From assembly GCA_964404065.1 (NCBI GenBank), contig CAYOIP010000046.1, forward strand, positions 1-8,229: DNA of 8,229 nucleotides, in the 5' to 3' direction. This document shows positions 1-8,020 of the stretch, piece after piece. The notes under the pieces are model-generated. The model was given only the letters and a program-made list of their open reading frames with translations. It ran no database searches and was not told where the DNA came from. The translations under genes were made by a program, and so were the position numbers. This stretch comes from UBA7396 sp964404065 (GTDB lineage: Bacteria; Patescibacteriota; Gracilibacteria; BD1-5; UBA6164). Numbering within the stretch: position 1 is the stretch's first letter; every line of letters starts with the position of its first letter.

Positions 1-2907
1 GATTTAAAAAAATCTTTATATAAAAAAGACGATTTAGAATTTCTAATAAATATAGAATTTGAGGAAATACAAAAAGATAAAAAAGTTATTCATATAAAGA
101 AACTTGATGATCCAAGAATTTATGATGTATTATTTAATTCTGATAATAGTATTATTTATTATTTTGAGCCCAAAATTAGAACAAGAATTAAACAAAAATT
201 AGAAGAAAAATTACATGAGTTATTTAAACAAGAAGAAAATAATAATCAAGCTTTTAAAAAATTTCAAGATAATTTACATTTTATAAATATTTATGAAGCA
301 AAATTATTACTTAATTCATATAAAGATTATGAATTAAGTTATGATGATGCAAGAAAATTATTAGCTGACAATAATGTAAATTCATTAAATGAAATAGAAA
401 ATTTAAAAGTTTCTAGAAAAGATTTTTATTCAAATTCAGAAATTAATAAATTTGTTGGAATTGTATCTTTTGTAGAATCAGAAGAAAAAATCAATGAAAA
501 AGATTATATATTTATTGAATCATTAGATGATGAAAGATTGTATGATTTTAGAAATACAGAAGCAAAAATATTTATAAAAAGCTCTATTTCTAGAAAAGAT
601 TTAGAAAATGCTTTAAGAAATTATAGAGAAAGTCATACTGCTTTACAAAAATCTCAAAAAGATGATTTAGAAATATTAAAACAAAAACTTTCTAATGCAT
701 TTAATTTTGTTTCTACAATAGATCTTTTAAAAAGTAGGTGATTTAATGAAGAAAATTATAATACAGCTTTAGAATTATTAAAAAAATATTGAGTTGAAAA
801 AAGAGATGAAATAAATATTTTTAATGCTTTAAATTTAGTTTATCCATATACTTTAAAAGATATTGAAAATATATTTTGAGGCGCTTTTATAGCTTCAAAT
901 GATTTTAAAAAAGAAAATATAGAATTTATTTTTATTGAAAGTGAAGATGATGATAGAATTTATGATTTACCATATATTTATGCTGATAAAACAAAAATAG
1001 TAATCATAAAAGAAAGTTTAGAGGAAAAAATAAAAGAAAGATTAAAAAAATGAATTTGAGATTTTCATAGAACTAGAAAAGTAAGAAGAGAAAAAAGAAA
1101 GTTTTTACAAGAAAAATTAGAATTATATGAGTTTTTAGTTAAAAATTATAAATTTTTCTTTGATTTAGATTGATATAAAGATGTAGCAAGTTTCTTTGCT
1201 TATTTATCTTCAATTTGAGCAAAAAAATCACTTTTAGAAGAAAGAATATCAAAAGTTAAACAAGCAAAAAAACTAAAAGCTAAAATAGATGAAATATGAG
1301 AAGATAGATTAAAAGAATTACAAAATGCCCGTGATTTACTGGAAAAATATAATATTGAAAAACTAGAAGATATTCCAAATGTAATGCTTGAATTACATAA
1401 ACATGAAATAAGTGTAGAAGATGTTGAAAATGCTATAAAACTTTTAAAATGAGTTCATATTGATAAAAATCAGGATATTTTAGATAGTATAAAACTAAAT
1501 TTTTACAATGCTTGACATATAGAGTGAAGTGTACAAGCATTGGCTACTTTTGTAGTTAGTGAAGTTGATAATACTTTAAATTGAGATAAAATAAAAAAAG
1601 TAGGAAAAAAAGACAAAATACCAACAAATACTTCAAAAAGAAGATTAAAACACGTAAATGTTTGATTTTCTTGAGATCTATGAAGAATTAAACAACCAAA
1701 CGTTACGTGAACTCCCAAAGATATTCCTTTTAGACTAGATTTCCGGGCAAATGAAGCAACTTATGCATGAAGAAATCATCCAGATAAAGAGAAAAGTATA
1801 GAAAAACTTTTTGCTTCTATTGGTAGTGCAAATTGAAAAATGGTAATTCCAGCTTTTTCTATGCAAAGAACTCAAGAGTTGCTTATGACTTTATTGAAAG
1901 CTAGATATGATTCACTTGATCATATAAAAAGATTAAAATCACTAAATAAAGAAAAAAGAAAAATTTTAGATGATATAAAAGTGCAAGAAGATATAAAATC
2001 TAGAATTATTGAAAGAGAAACATTTAAAAAAGAAGTTTTACTTCATCAAGCAGAGTTAAGAACATTAAAAAACTCAAATATTTCTTCAGAAGATTTTTGA
2101 AAAACTGTTAAAAGGCTTGATTCTTGCATCAGACAAAAAAGTGCAAAAATTAGAAAATTAGAAGATTTATGAACTTTAGAAGATGTTCAAATAAAATTGG
2201 ATGAGTTAGAAGGTGAATTAGAAATTTTAAATTTACAAATTGATTATATTAAACCAAAAGTATTTGATACTGATATAATTCTTGATAGTCCGTTAAGTGA
2301 AGAAATTACAAATATTTACATAGAACATTGCTGAAATAAATATGATTTGCTAAATCCAAAGGTTCAAAAAGAATTATTTTGAAAAGAAGTTATAAAATAT
2401 GTAAAAAAGAAATCTGATCCACTTAATGAAGATGATGATAGAGAAAGAATATCTTTAGAAGAACTGTATTCAGATGAAAGAAGAGATAAAAAAGAAATTA
2501 TAGTTTCTGCTTCTTGAATGTGTGATGGTTGAGCTATAGAATATCATTTAAAACAGAATTTAATAAATAGAAATTCAAAAATGATTTTTATTTGATATTG
2601 TCCTGAAAATACTAGATGATGAAAAATAAAAGCAAAAAATGAATTTATAAGTTTTGATGGAAAATCTTATCCACTAAACTGTGAAGTTGATGATATAGCT
2701 TGATTTTCTGCTCATATGGATGAGTATGAAATAATTGATTTTTTAACAAATCAACAATTTAAAAAAGATGCTGTAATAGTACTAAATCATGGTTGAGATA
2801 CTAGATTTGAACTTGCTAGAAAACTAGAAATGGTTATGGATTATATGAAAAAAAGAGTAAAAATAGTTGTTCCAAAACATGGGGAAAAAATAGAGTTAAA
2901 ATTTTAA
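1..2907 (+). CDS. Beta-CASP metallo-beta-lactamase nuclease with giant insertions (5'-partial)
   Basis: Open from the window edge to TAA at 2905; 968 codons visible, with about 29 in-frame TGA read as Gly. The second half carries the catalytic set of RNA-processing beta-CASP nucleases (CPSF73/TTHA0252-like): AGHIEGS (His at 1516), SGDLG (Asp at 1675), NEATY (motif A Glu at 1753), PAFSMQRTQELL (from 1849), DSPL (2284), SASGMCDGG (2506), GFSAH (motif B His at 2713) and NHGG (motif C His at 2788). The HxHxDH zinc motif is not visible and presumably lies upstream. In TTHA0252 the AGH His is about residue 142; here at least 505 residues precede it, so a very large insertion or N-terminal extension is present. 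It holds three diverged 140-residue repeats. A second, coiled-coil-like insertion (about 1900-2262) and an extra charged stretch of about 30 residues between AGH and SGD also interrupt the fold. Likely role: endo- or exoribonuclease acting on RNA in the cytoplasm. Family confidence is high; substrate is unknown. Confidence 0.9.
85..1344 (+). repeat. Three diverged 140-codon repeats inside the nuclease insertion
   Basis: The protein motif DD-x-R-[IL]-Y-D, preceded by a beta-like strand such as VIHI, YIFIES or FIFIES, occurs three times. Its Arg codons are at 115, 535 and 955, exactly 420 nt (140 codons) apart both times. Units are approximately 85-504, 505-924 and 925-1344. After each motif comes a Lys/Glu-rich helix. 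Units 1 and 2 then share a patch resembling Y-x-x-A-x-x-LL followed by an EI-containing helix; the later part of unit 3 is weaker and its end is approximate. DNA identity between units is low, so this is an old protein-level duplication rather than a recent tandem repeat. Function unknown. Confidence 0.7.
1900..2262 (+). other. Coiled-coil-like insertion within the beta-CASP domain
   Basis: About 120 residues rich in Lys, Glu and Leu lie between the RTQELL helix and the strand leading to DSPL. In ordinary family members these two elements are separated by only a short loop. The segment contains almost no glycine or proline, as expected of long helices. The boundaries are estimates from motif positions. 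It may pair with the upstream helical insertion or mediate oligomerisation; both are inferences. Confidence 0.6.
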
Positions 2908-2922
2908 TTTTTCAAAAATCTC

Positions 2923-2949
2923 TTGCAAAATAAAAACTAGGTATATAAT
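2923..2949 (+). promoter_or_regulatory. Candidate sigma70-type promoter for dprA
   Basis: TTGCAA (2923-2928) and a perfect TATAAT (2944-2949) are separated by 15 bp, shorter than the usual 17. The -10 box ends 29 bp before the dprA ATG. It sits in the 71-nt gap after the nuclease gene. In such AT-rich DNA chance matches are common, so this is tentative; the same arrangement before metG adds some support. Confidence 0.4.
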
Positions 2950-2978
2950 TATAGTATATATTTTATAAATTTATACAT

Positions 2979-4040
2979 ATGAAATACTTAGTTTTTTTAC
3001 ATAGTTTGGGATTTACTCACAAAAACTTACATGAAATATTTGAGAAAAATACTGATTATGAAAAATTTTATAATAATCTTTCTAAAAAAACTTTAGAAAA
3101 ATATTTTTTTAAAGATGAACAAATAGAAAAAATTCTAGAATTAAAAAATAAATTAGATACTAAAAAATTAGAAGAAAAATTAAAGAAATTACAAGTAAAA
3201 ATTATCACAATCAAAGATAAAAATTATCCTGAAAAACTAAAAAATATATCAAATCCACCTTATTTTTTATATGTAAGATGAGAAATTAGCTGAAATGATA
3301 ATTTTTTTGCAATTGTTTGATCGAGAAAAATAACTCAGTATGCTAAAAAAGTAGGGGAAAGTATAATTCCTGATTTAACAAAATATTTTACAGTAGTTTC
3401 AGGTGGAGCTTGAGGTTGTGATACTCTTGCTCATAAAATCACTTTAGAAAACTCTTGAAAAACTATTGCAGTTTTTTGAACTTGAATAGATATAACTTAT
3501 CCAGTTTCAAATAAAAATTTATTTGAAGAAATTATTGAGTCTTCTTGAGCTTTAGTTTCTATTTTTCCACTTTGAACTCCTGGTTGAATTTATACTTTTC
3601 CAGTTAGAAATGAAATAGTTTCAGGTATGAGTAGTTGAGTTTTAGTTTTAGAAGCTTGAGAGAAATCCGGAACTATTATTACAGCAAATTTAGCACTAGA
3701 TCAGTGAAAAGATTTATTTGCAATTCCTGGGGATATATTTCACCAAAATTCTATTTGAACAAATAATCTTATAAAAACTGGGCAAGCAAAACTTACAACA
3801 AATTCAATTGATATTTTAGAAGAATATAATTATAAAGTTATTGATACAAAAAAAGAAATAATTTTTGAAAATGAAATTCAGAAAAATATTTTTGAACTAC
3901 TTAAATTTAACTTGTTTTTAAGTATAGATGAAATATTAGAAAAAACTTGATTAGAATATTGAGTTATATCACTAAATCTTGCTTTGATGGAATTGAATTG
4001 AGTTATTAAAAAGGATATGATGGGAAAGTATGGAATATAA
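2979..4040 (+). CDS. dprA: DNA-processing protein DprA (Smf)
   Basis: A full-length 353-aa DprA with 17 TGA-Gly and 12 GGN-Gly codons. DprA binds incoming single-stranded DNA in the cytoplasm and loads RecA during natural transformation. Residues 1-100 form a helical N-terminal region. The Rossmann-like core carries GSRK (114-117), SGGAGGCD (141-148), AVFGTGIDITYP, FPVRNEIVSG (207-216), EAGEKSGT (225-232) and IPGD (about 249-252), all recognisable DprA signatures. Residues from about 295 resemble the C-terminal DprA winged helix, ending in LNGVIKK and MGKYGI. The ATG at 2979 gives the usual N-terminus; the leader is AT-rich with no Shine-Dalgarno. It follows the nuclease gene by 71 nt, with a promoter-like sequence between, and precedes metG by 61 nt. 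No other competence genes are visible here. Confidence is high. Confidence 0.95.
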
Positions 4041-4041
4041 T

Positions 4042-4068
4042 TTGAAAAAAACAAAAAAATCATATAAT
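4042..4068 (+). promoter_or_regulatory. Candidate sigma70-type promoter for metG
   Basis: TTGAAA (4042-4047) and TATAAT (4063-4068) are separated by 15 bp, the same spacing as in the candidate dprA promoter. The -10 box ends 33 bp before the metG ATG. It starts just after the dprA stop codon, which suggests that metG and the genes behind it have their own transcript. Tentative because the gap is extremely A-rich. Confidence 0.4.
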
Positions 4069-4101
4069 CAAACCATATTTTTAAAATTATAAAAAGAAAT
4101 A

Positions 4102-5622
4102 ATGCAAAAAGACACATTTTTTATTACAACACCAATTTATTATACAAACTGAATTCCTCATATAGGACATGCTTACAGTTCAATAATTTGTGACTCAATC
4201 GCAAGATACCAAAAAATTAACTGAAAAAAAGTTAAATTTTCTACTTGAGTGGATGAAAATTCTCAAAAAGCTTTACTCAAAGCTCAGGAAGAAAAAATGG
4301 AAATTGTCTCATATCTTGACTTGATGGCAGCAAAACATAAAGCAGTTTGGGGCGGGCTTGGTATAAAATATACTGATTTTATTAGAACAACAGAAGAAAG
4401 ACATCATAAATTAGTTAGAGAAGTTTTACAAAAATCTTTTGATAATGGAGATATTTATGAATGAATTTATGAATGAAAATATTGTGTTTGATGCGAGGCT
4501 TTCAAAAAAGACGAAGATTTGATAGAAAAAGATTGAAAAATGGTTTGTCCAGACCATTTAACTATTCCTCAAGAATTAAAAGAAAAAAATTATTTTTTCA
4601 GACTTTCAAAATATCAAGATAAATTAAAAGAATTTTATAAAAATAATCCTGAATTTGTTATTCCAAAAGAAAGATTTAATGAAGTTATAGCCTTTGTAGA
4701 TAGATGACTTGATGATTTTTCTATTTCAAGAGAAACAAATAAATTTTGAATTAAACTTCCTTTTGATGAAGAGCAAGTGACATACGTTTGGTATGATGCA
4801 CTCTTTAACTATGTAACGGTTTGTAAATACCCAGATAACGGGTGAGATGATATGGAATTTTGGCCTGCAGATTTACATGTTGTAGCAAAAGATATTATTA
4901 GATTTCACGCAATTTATTGGCCAGCAATGCTTTTGAGTGCTGGTTATGAACTTCCAAAACAAGTTTTAACAACAGGTTATTTTACAGTTGATTGACAAAA
5001 GATTTCAAAATCACTTTGAAATGCAATTGATCCAGTTGAATTTTCAGTTAAATATTCAAAAGATTTACTGACTTTATATATGCTTTCAAGTATAAATATT
5101 GGACAAGATTGAGACTTTGACCAAAAACAAGCAATTTTAACTTATAATGCTAAACTTGCTAATAATTTAGGAAATTTAGTAAACAGAGTTGTAGTTTTAA
5201 GTTTGAAAATTTGATGAACCCTCATCCCTAGCCCTTCTCCTTTGGAGGAGAAGGGAATTAAAGGTATTTTTAAATATTTTGATGAATATAATTTAAAATG
5301 AGTTTTGGATGATAGTTTTAAACTTTTGGATAGTTTGAATGATTTTACGACTCAAAAAGAACCTTGGCAAATGATTAAAGATGAGACAAAATTAGAAGAC
5401 ACCAAAGAAGTTTTATATACTATTGCAGAATGATTAAGGCAAGTTGGGTTGGCTTTATATCCATTTTTTCCAGAAAAAATGTCTGAAATGTTTGTAAAAT
5501 TATGACTTGGAGATTATCAAAAAAGACTTGAAAATTGAGAATTACAAGCTCTTATAAAGGAAACTCCTACTTTTGAAATAAAAGAGAAGTGAGAAAATTT
5601 ATTTAATAGAATTGAAATATAG
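4102..5622 (+). CDS. metG: Methionyl-tRNA synthetase
   Basis: A 506-aa class I aminoacyl-tRNA synthetase that charges tRNA-Met with methionine using ATP. Visible motifs: FITTPIYYTNGIPHIGH with the HIGH signature at 20-23; a zinc knuckle C128-x2-C131 with C149-x2-H152; NYFFRLSKYQ; WYDAL; and the KMSKS-type loop KISKS at 300-304, followed by a TGA-encoded Gly of LGN. The helical anticodon-binding domain starts near NNLGNLVNR, and EPWQMIKD is typical of its later helix. The protein ends without a C-terminal Trbp111-like tRNA-binding domain, so it is the short form of the family. Gly codons are 20 TGA and 14 GGN. A GC-rich hairpin element is embedded in frame at residues about 373-388. The start at 4102 gives the standard N-terminus. 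The stop is TAG, and the next gene starts 1 nt later, suggesting co-transcription. Confidence 0.97.
5218..5265 (+). repeat. GC-rich REP-like hairpin element embedded in metG
   Basis: A patch far richer in G and C than its surroundings interrupts the AT-rich metG sequence. It contains a perfect 9-bp inverted repeat, CCCTTCTCC (5232-5240) and GGAGAAGGG (5247-5255), around a 6-nt loop. Upstream is CCCTCATCCCTAG. It translates in frame as TLIPSPSPLEEKGIKG, with no in-frame stop. The composition and peptide resemble dispersed palindromic repeats of many bacterial genomes, whose translation gives SPSPL- or NPHPNPL-like peptides; that match is from memory. It lies in a loop early in the anticodon-binding domain. 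Outer boundaries are approximate. Confidence 0.6.
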
Positions 5623-5623
5623 T

Positions 5624-6235
5624 ATGAATTGATTTCATGTATTATGAGATGATAAAGATAATTCTTTATTAACTTCAGTTAGAGAATGAGACTTAAGACG
5701 TTATTTAACTTACGTAATTAAACCTTTTTTAAGTAAGTTTTGATTTGATATTCAGACAGATAATTGGAATAAAAATTATTTATTATTTCAAAAAATATTA
5801 TTAATAGTTTTCCCTTATTTAGAACAAAATGAAATTTATGATTATTCTAGGATGGAAACAGTTTTACAAAATAGGTGATATGAATTAGTAGGACAAAAAA
5901 AATTAGCATTAAGTATTGATTTAATGAATGATACAATTAAATCATATAAAGAAGAAAGTTGAGATAATTTTGATATGAAAGAATTTTTACAGAAGGCACA
6001 AAGTTGAGAATTATATTTTTGATTTTTACCTTTAGAATGAAAAAAAACTTTAATTGTATTTGCAAGAAAAAAAACGATAGAAATAGATAGTTCTGTTTTA
6101 AAAATATGACATGCAAAAACTGAAGTAAAAGATTGAGTAGAAGAAACATTATGAAAGCATTGAGGTAGTGAAAATCTTCCTGAAATTGATTTTTCAGGTT
6201 GAGTTCCTACAGGTTTTGAAAAAATTAGTTTATAA
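5624..6235 (+). CDS. Uncharacterised 203-aa protein
   Basis: I do not recognise this protein. The ATG at 5624 lies 1 nt after the metG stop, which strongly suggests co-transcription, perhaps with translational coupling since there is no Shine-Dalgarno. It has 14 TGA-Gly and 4 GGN-Gly codons, so the TGA pattern supports a real code-25 gene. There is no signal peptide and no clear transmembrane helix. Residues about 20-110 look helical, with hydrophobic patches such as YLLFQKILLIVFPYL and an acidic or aromatic stretch NEIYDYSRMET. A later region, ELYFGFLPLEGKKTLIVFARKK, looks like beta strands. The last 30 residues are rich in Gly and Pro, ending VPTGFEKISL, and may be disordered. Nothing catalytic stands out. 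It is followed after 21 nt by the Nudix gene. The CDS is well supported; its function is open. Confidence 0.8.
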
Positions 6236-6256
6236 TTTAATTTTTAATTTTTATTT

Positions 6257-6901
6257 ATGAATCAAATAGTAAAAGATAAAATGCTTAGAGAAATAATGGT
6301 TATCAAAAATGATACTTTATTTTCAAAATATGAAAGAAAACAGTGATTATTATCAAAAGAAAATAATTTTGAAGAAGTTATTTTAAAAAACTTTGAATAT
6401 ATGGTTAGATGAGAGGCTGAAAAGAATTTTGACTTTAAACAACCAATTCCATATTGAGTAGTTGTAAATGAAGATAAAAAAGTTTTTGTTTATAAAAGAT
6501 GATGAACTGGAAGTAACGCTTGAGAATCAAGACTTCACTCAAAAATTTCTTTTTGAGTTTGATGACATATTGAGGTTTCTGATAAAGTAACTCAAAATTT
6601 ACTTAGAGAAACACTTTTAAGAGAAGTTGAAGAAGAAACAAATATTTCAAATAATAATGTAAAAAAAGTAGAGGTTTTAGGTTATATAAATGATGATTTA
6701 GAAGAAGTTTGAAAAGTGCATTTTTGAATTGCTTACGCAATAGAAATAAAAAATTCAAATATTTCTTTAACTGATTGAGAACTAGAAACTCATGAATTTT
6801 TAAGTATTGATGAGATTGATGAAATGATTAATTCATGAAATTTTGATGTAGAGAATTGGTCAAAAATACTTTATCCAGAAATTAAAAAATATTTAATGTA
6901 A
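6257..6901 (+). CDS. Nudix hydrolase, COG4112-like (MutT family)
   Basis: A 214-aa protein resembling the COG4112 branch of Nudix enzymes, annotated as predicted MutT-type phosphoesterases. Core features: IPYGVVV and VFVYKRGG strands; ESRLHSKISFGVGGH, with G102-G103-H104; and the catalytic REVEEETNI at 122-130, which fits the RExxEE metal-binding part of the Nudix box although the usual Gly near its end is Asn. It continues with LGYINDDLEEVGKVHFG, a family-specific motif. Nudix enzymes hydrolyse nucleoside diphosphate-linked substrates with Mg; the substrate here is unknown. Gly codons are 13 TGA and 2 GGN, including three TGA in FGVGGH. The ATG at 6257 is preceded by a T-rich leader (TTATTT) with no Shine-Dalgarno. 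Its last codon and stop form part of a perfect palindrome. Family assignment is fairly sure; the sub-family is from memory of its motifs. Confidence 0.85.
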
Positions 6902-6926
6902 GGAACGCGGGCCCGCGTTCCTTACA
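6897..6926. repeat. Perfect 30-bp GC-rich palindrome at the Nudix stop codon
   Basis: The left arm TGTAAGGAACGCGGG (6897-6911) is followed immediately by its exact reverse complement (6912-6926), with no spacer. The left arm includes the Nudix stop codon. As RNA it would form a very strong hairpin with a GGCC tip. The next bases are AAAATCG rather than a T-run, so it is not a classical intrinsic terminator on the + strand. It may be a dispersed palindromic repeat, a processing or mRNA-stabilising hairpin, or a dimeric protein-binding site. Its GC content is strikingly above the background. Confidence 0.85.
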
Positions 6927-6946
6927 AAATCGTAATTATTGTATTT

Positions 6947-8011
6947 ATGAACTTACATATTCACATCTGAACAAATTTAGAATATTTTCGTCTTTTAAAT
7001 GAGGGATTTCTATTATCAACATGAAAAACTGATAGAGAAATTGCAAGTTTTTTTATGACTAATTTTCCGGGTGAGTTAGCAGAAAATATTTCCCCACAAT
7101 ATGAAGTGAATTTCATGGCAATAAGAGAATTAAAAAAGAGATTTTGAGGTGAAGTTTTTTCAAAAATTGATTGAATCTATTATTGAAGTGATAATTGTGA
7201 ATATTTGGTTCCTTATAAAAATGAGATAGAAGAAGCAATATTTTTATTTAAAGAATTTGATAAAAAATTTCCTCCACATAAGACAAGAACTTTTACTTTG
7301 GTTACACCTTATGTTTGAGATAAAATGCTTGAAAAACTAGAGGAAACGCTAGATTATCTAAATAATTTAAACATAAAAAATCCTATTGAAGTAGTTGTAA
7401 ATGATTTCTGAGTTTTGAGATTATTATCAAAAAAATACACAAACTTAAAACCAATTTTTTGAAGAGTAATTCATAAACTCCTAAAAACTCCTTTAATAGA
7501 TACTTACTGATATGAAGTTCATCCAGCTTGAGAACTCATCAAAAATAAATCTTCTCAAGAAATAGAAAAAATGAAAGATGAAATAATTAAATGGCAATTA
7601 AAGTTTTACGCGTCAAGTGAAGTAACATTGGAAGAATACAGATGATTTTTAGAAAGATATAATATTTCTAGAGTTGCAATTGATTATATGGAGAAAAGGG
7701 AAGAGTTATATAAAACTCAAGAAAAAGTTTGAATTGATCTTTATTATCCTTGGGCTTTAGTTTTCACTTGAAGACTTTGTGATACTTCATCAATTGAAAA
7801 TCCTGCAAGATGATATTCTGCAACTGACGATATTTGTCCTAGAACTTGTAATAGATATGATGTAAGTTATAAACTAAAAACTGTTTGATATAATTTAGTT
7901 CAAAGATGAAATTCTGCTTATAGAAGCGAATTAAATCTTGATTATGTATGAGATGAATTTTTAAATAATGAGAATAATAGAGTAGTATTTGCGCCATTTA
8001 TAACAGTATAA
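6947..8011 (+). CDS. U32 family protein, UbiU/UbiV-like, putative Fe-S binding
   Basis: A 354-aa protein whose order of motifs fits the U32 'peptidase' family. Residues 74-84 read IDGIYYGSDNC, like the Y-x-G...C of UbiV. Then come TLVTPYV, VVVNDFGVLRLL (NDFG at 152-155), a strand with PIFGRVIHK, and late in the protein LYYPWALVFTGRLC and ICPRTCNRYD. Cysteines C84, C278, C297 and C301 give a spacing of one distant Cys plus C-x18-C-x3-C. This parallels the four Cys that hold a 4Fe-4S cluster in UbiV. Characterised relatives (UbiU/V, RlhA, TrhP) act in O2-independent hydroxylation of quinone precursors or RNA bases, not clearly as proteases. Which role applies here is unknown; ubiquinone synthesis seems unlikely in such reduced lineages. 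Gly codons are 17 TGA and 3 GGN. No Shine-Dalgarno; the leader is GTATTT. It starts 20 nt after the palindrome. Confidence 0.7.
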
Positions 8012-8020
8012 TTTCTTAGT

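Noticed and set aside
1396..1415. LHKHE as a candidate zinc motif HxHxDH of the nuclease
   Set aside because: It lacks the required Asp-His pair and sits in a helical segment; the true motif is more likely upstream of the window.
1503..1718. Minus-strand open frame inside the nuclease gene
   Set aside because: Antisense to the catalytic AGH-SGD region; its translation shows no family features and it is a shadow of the + strand gene.
3878..4117. Minus-strand hydrophobic open frame over the end of dprA
   Set aside because: Antisense to the DprA winged helix and the metG leader; hydrophobicity is a by-product of A-rich codons on the opposite strand.
5937..6149. Minus-strand hydrophobic open frame
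   Set aside because: Antisense to the 203-aa protein; composition artefact of the A-rich coding strand.
6897..6930. Intrinsic terminator after the Nudix gene
   Set aside because: The hairpin is strong but is followed by AAAAT rather than a T-run, so I list it as a palindromic repeat with termination only as one possibility.
6922..6946. Promoter for the U32-like gene
   Set aside because: TTACAA is present but there is no convincing -10 box at a usable distance before the ATG.
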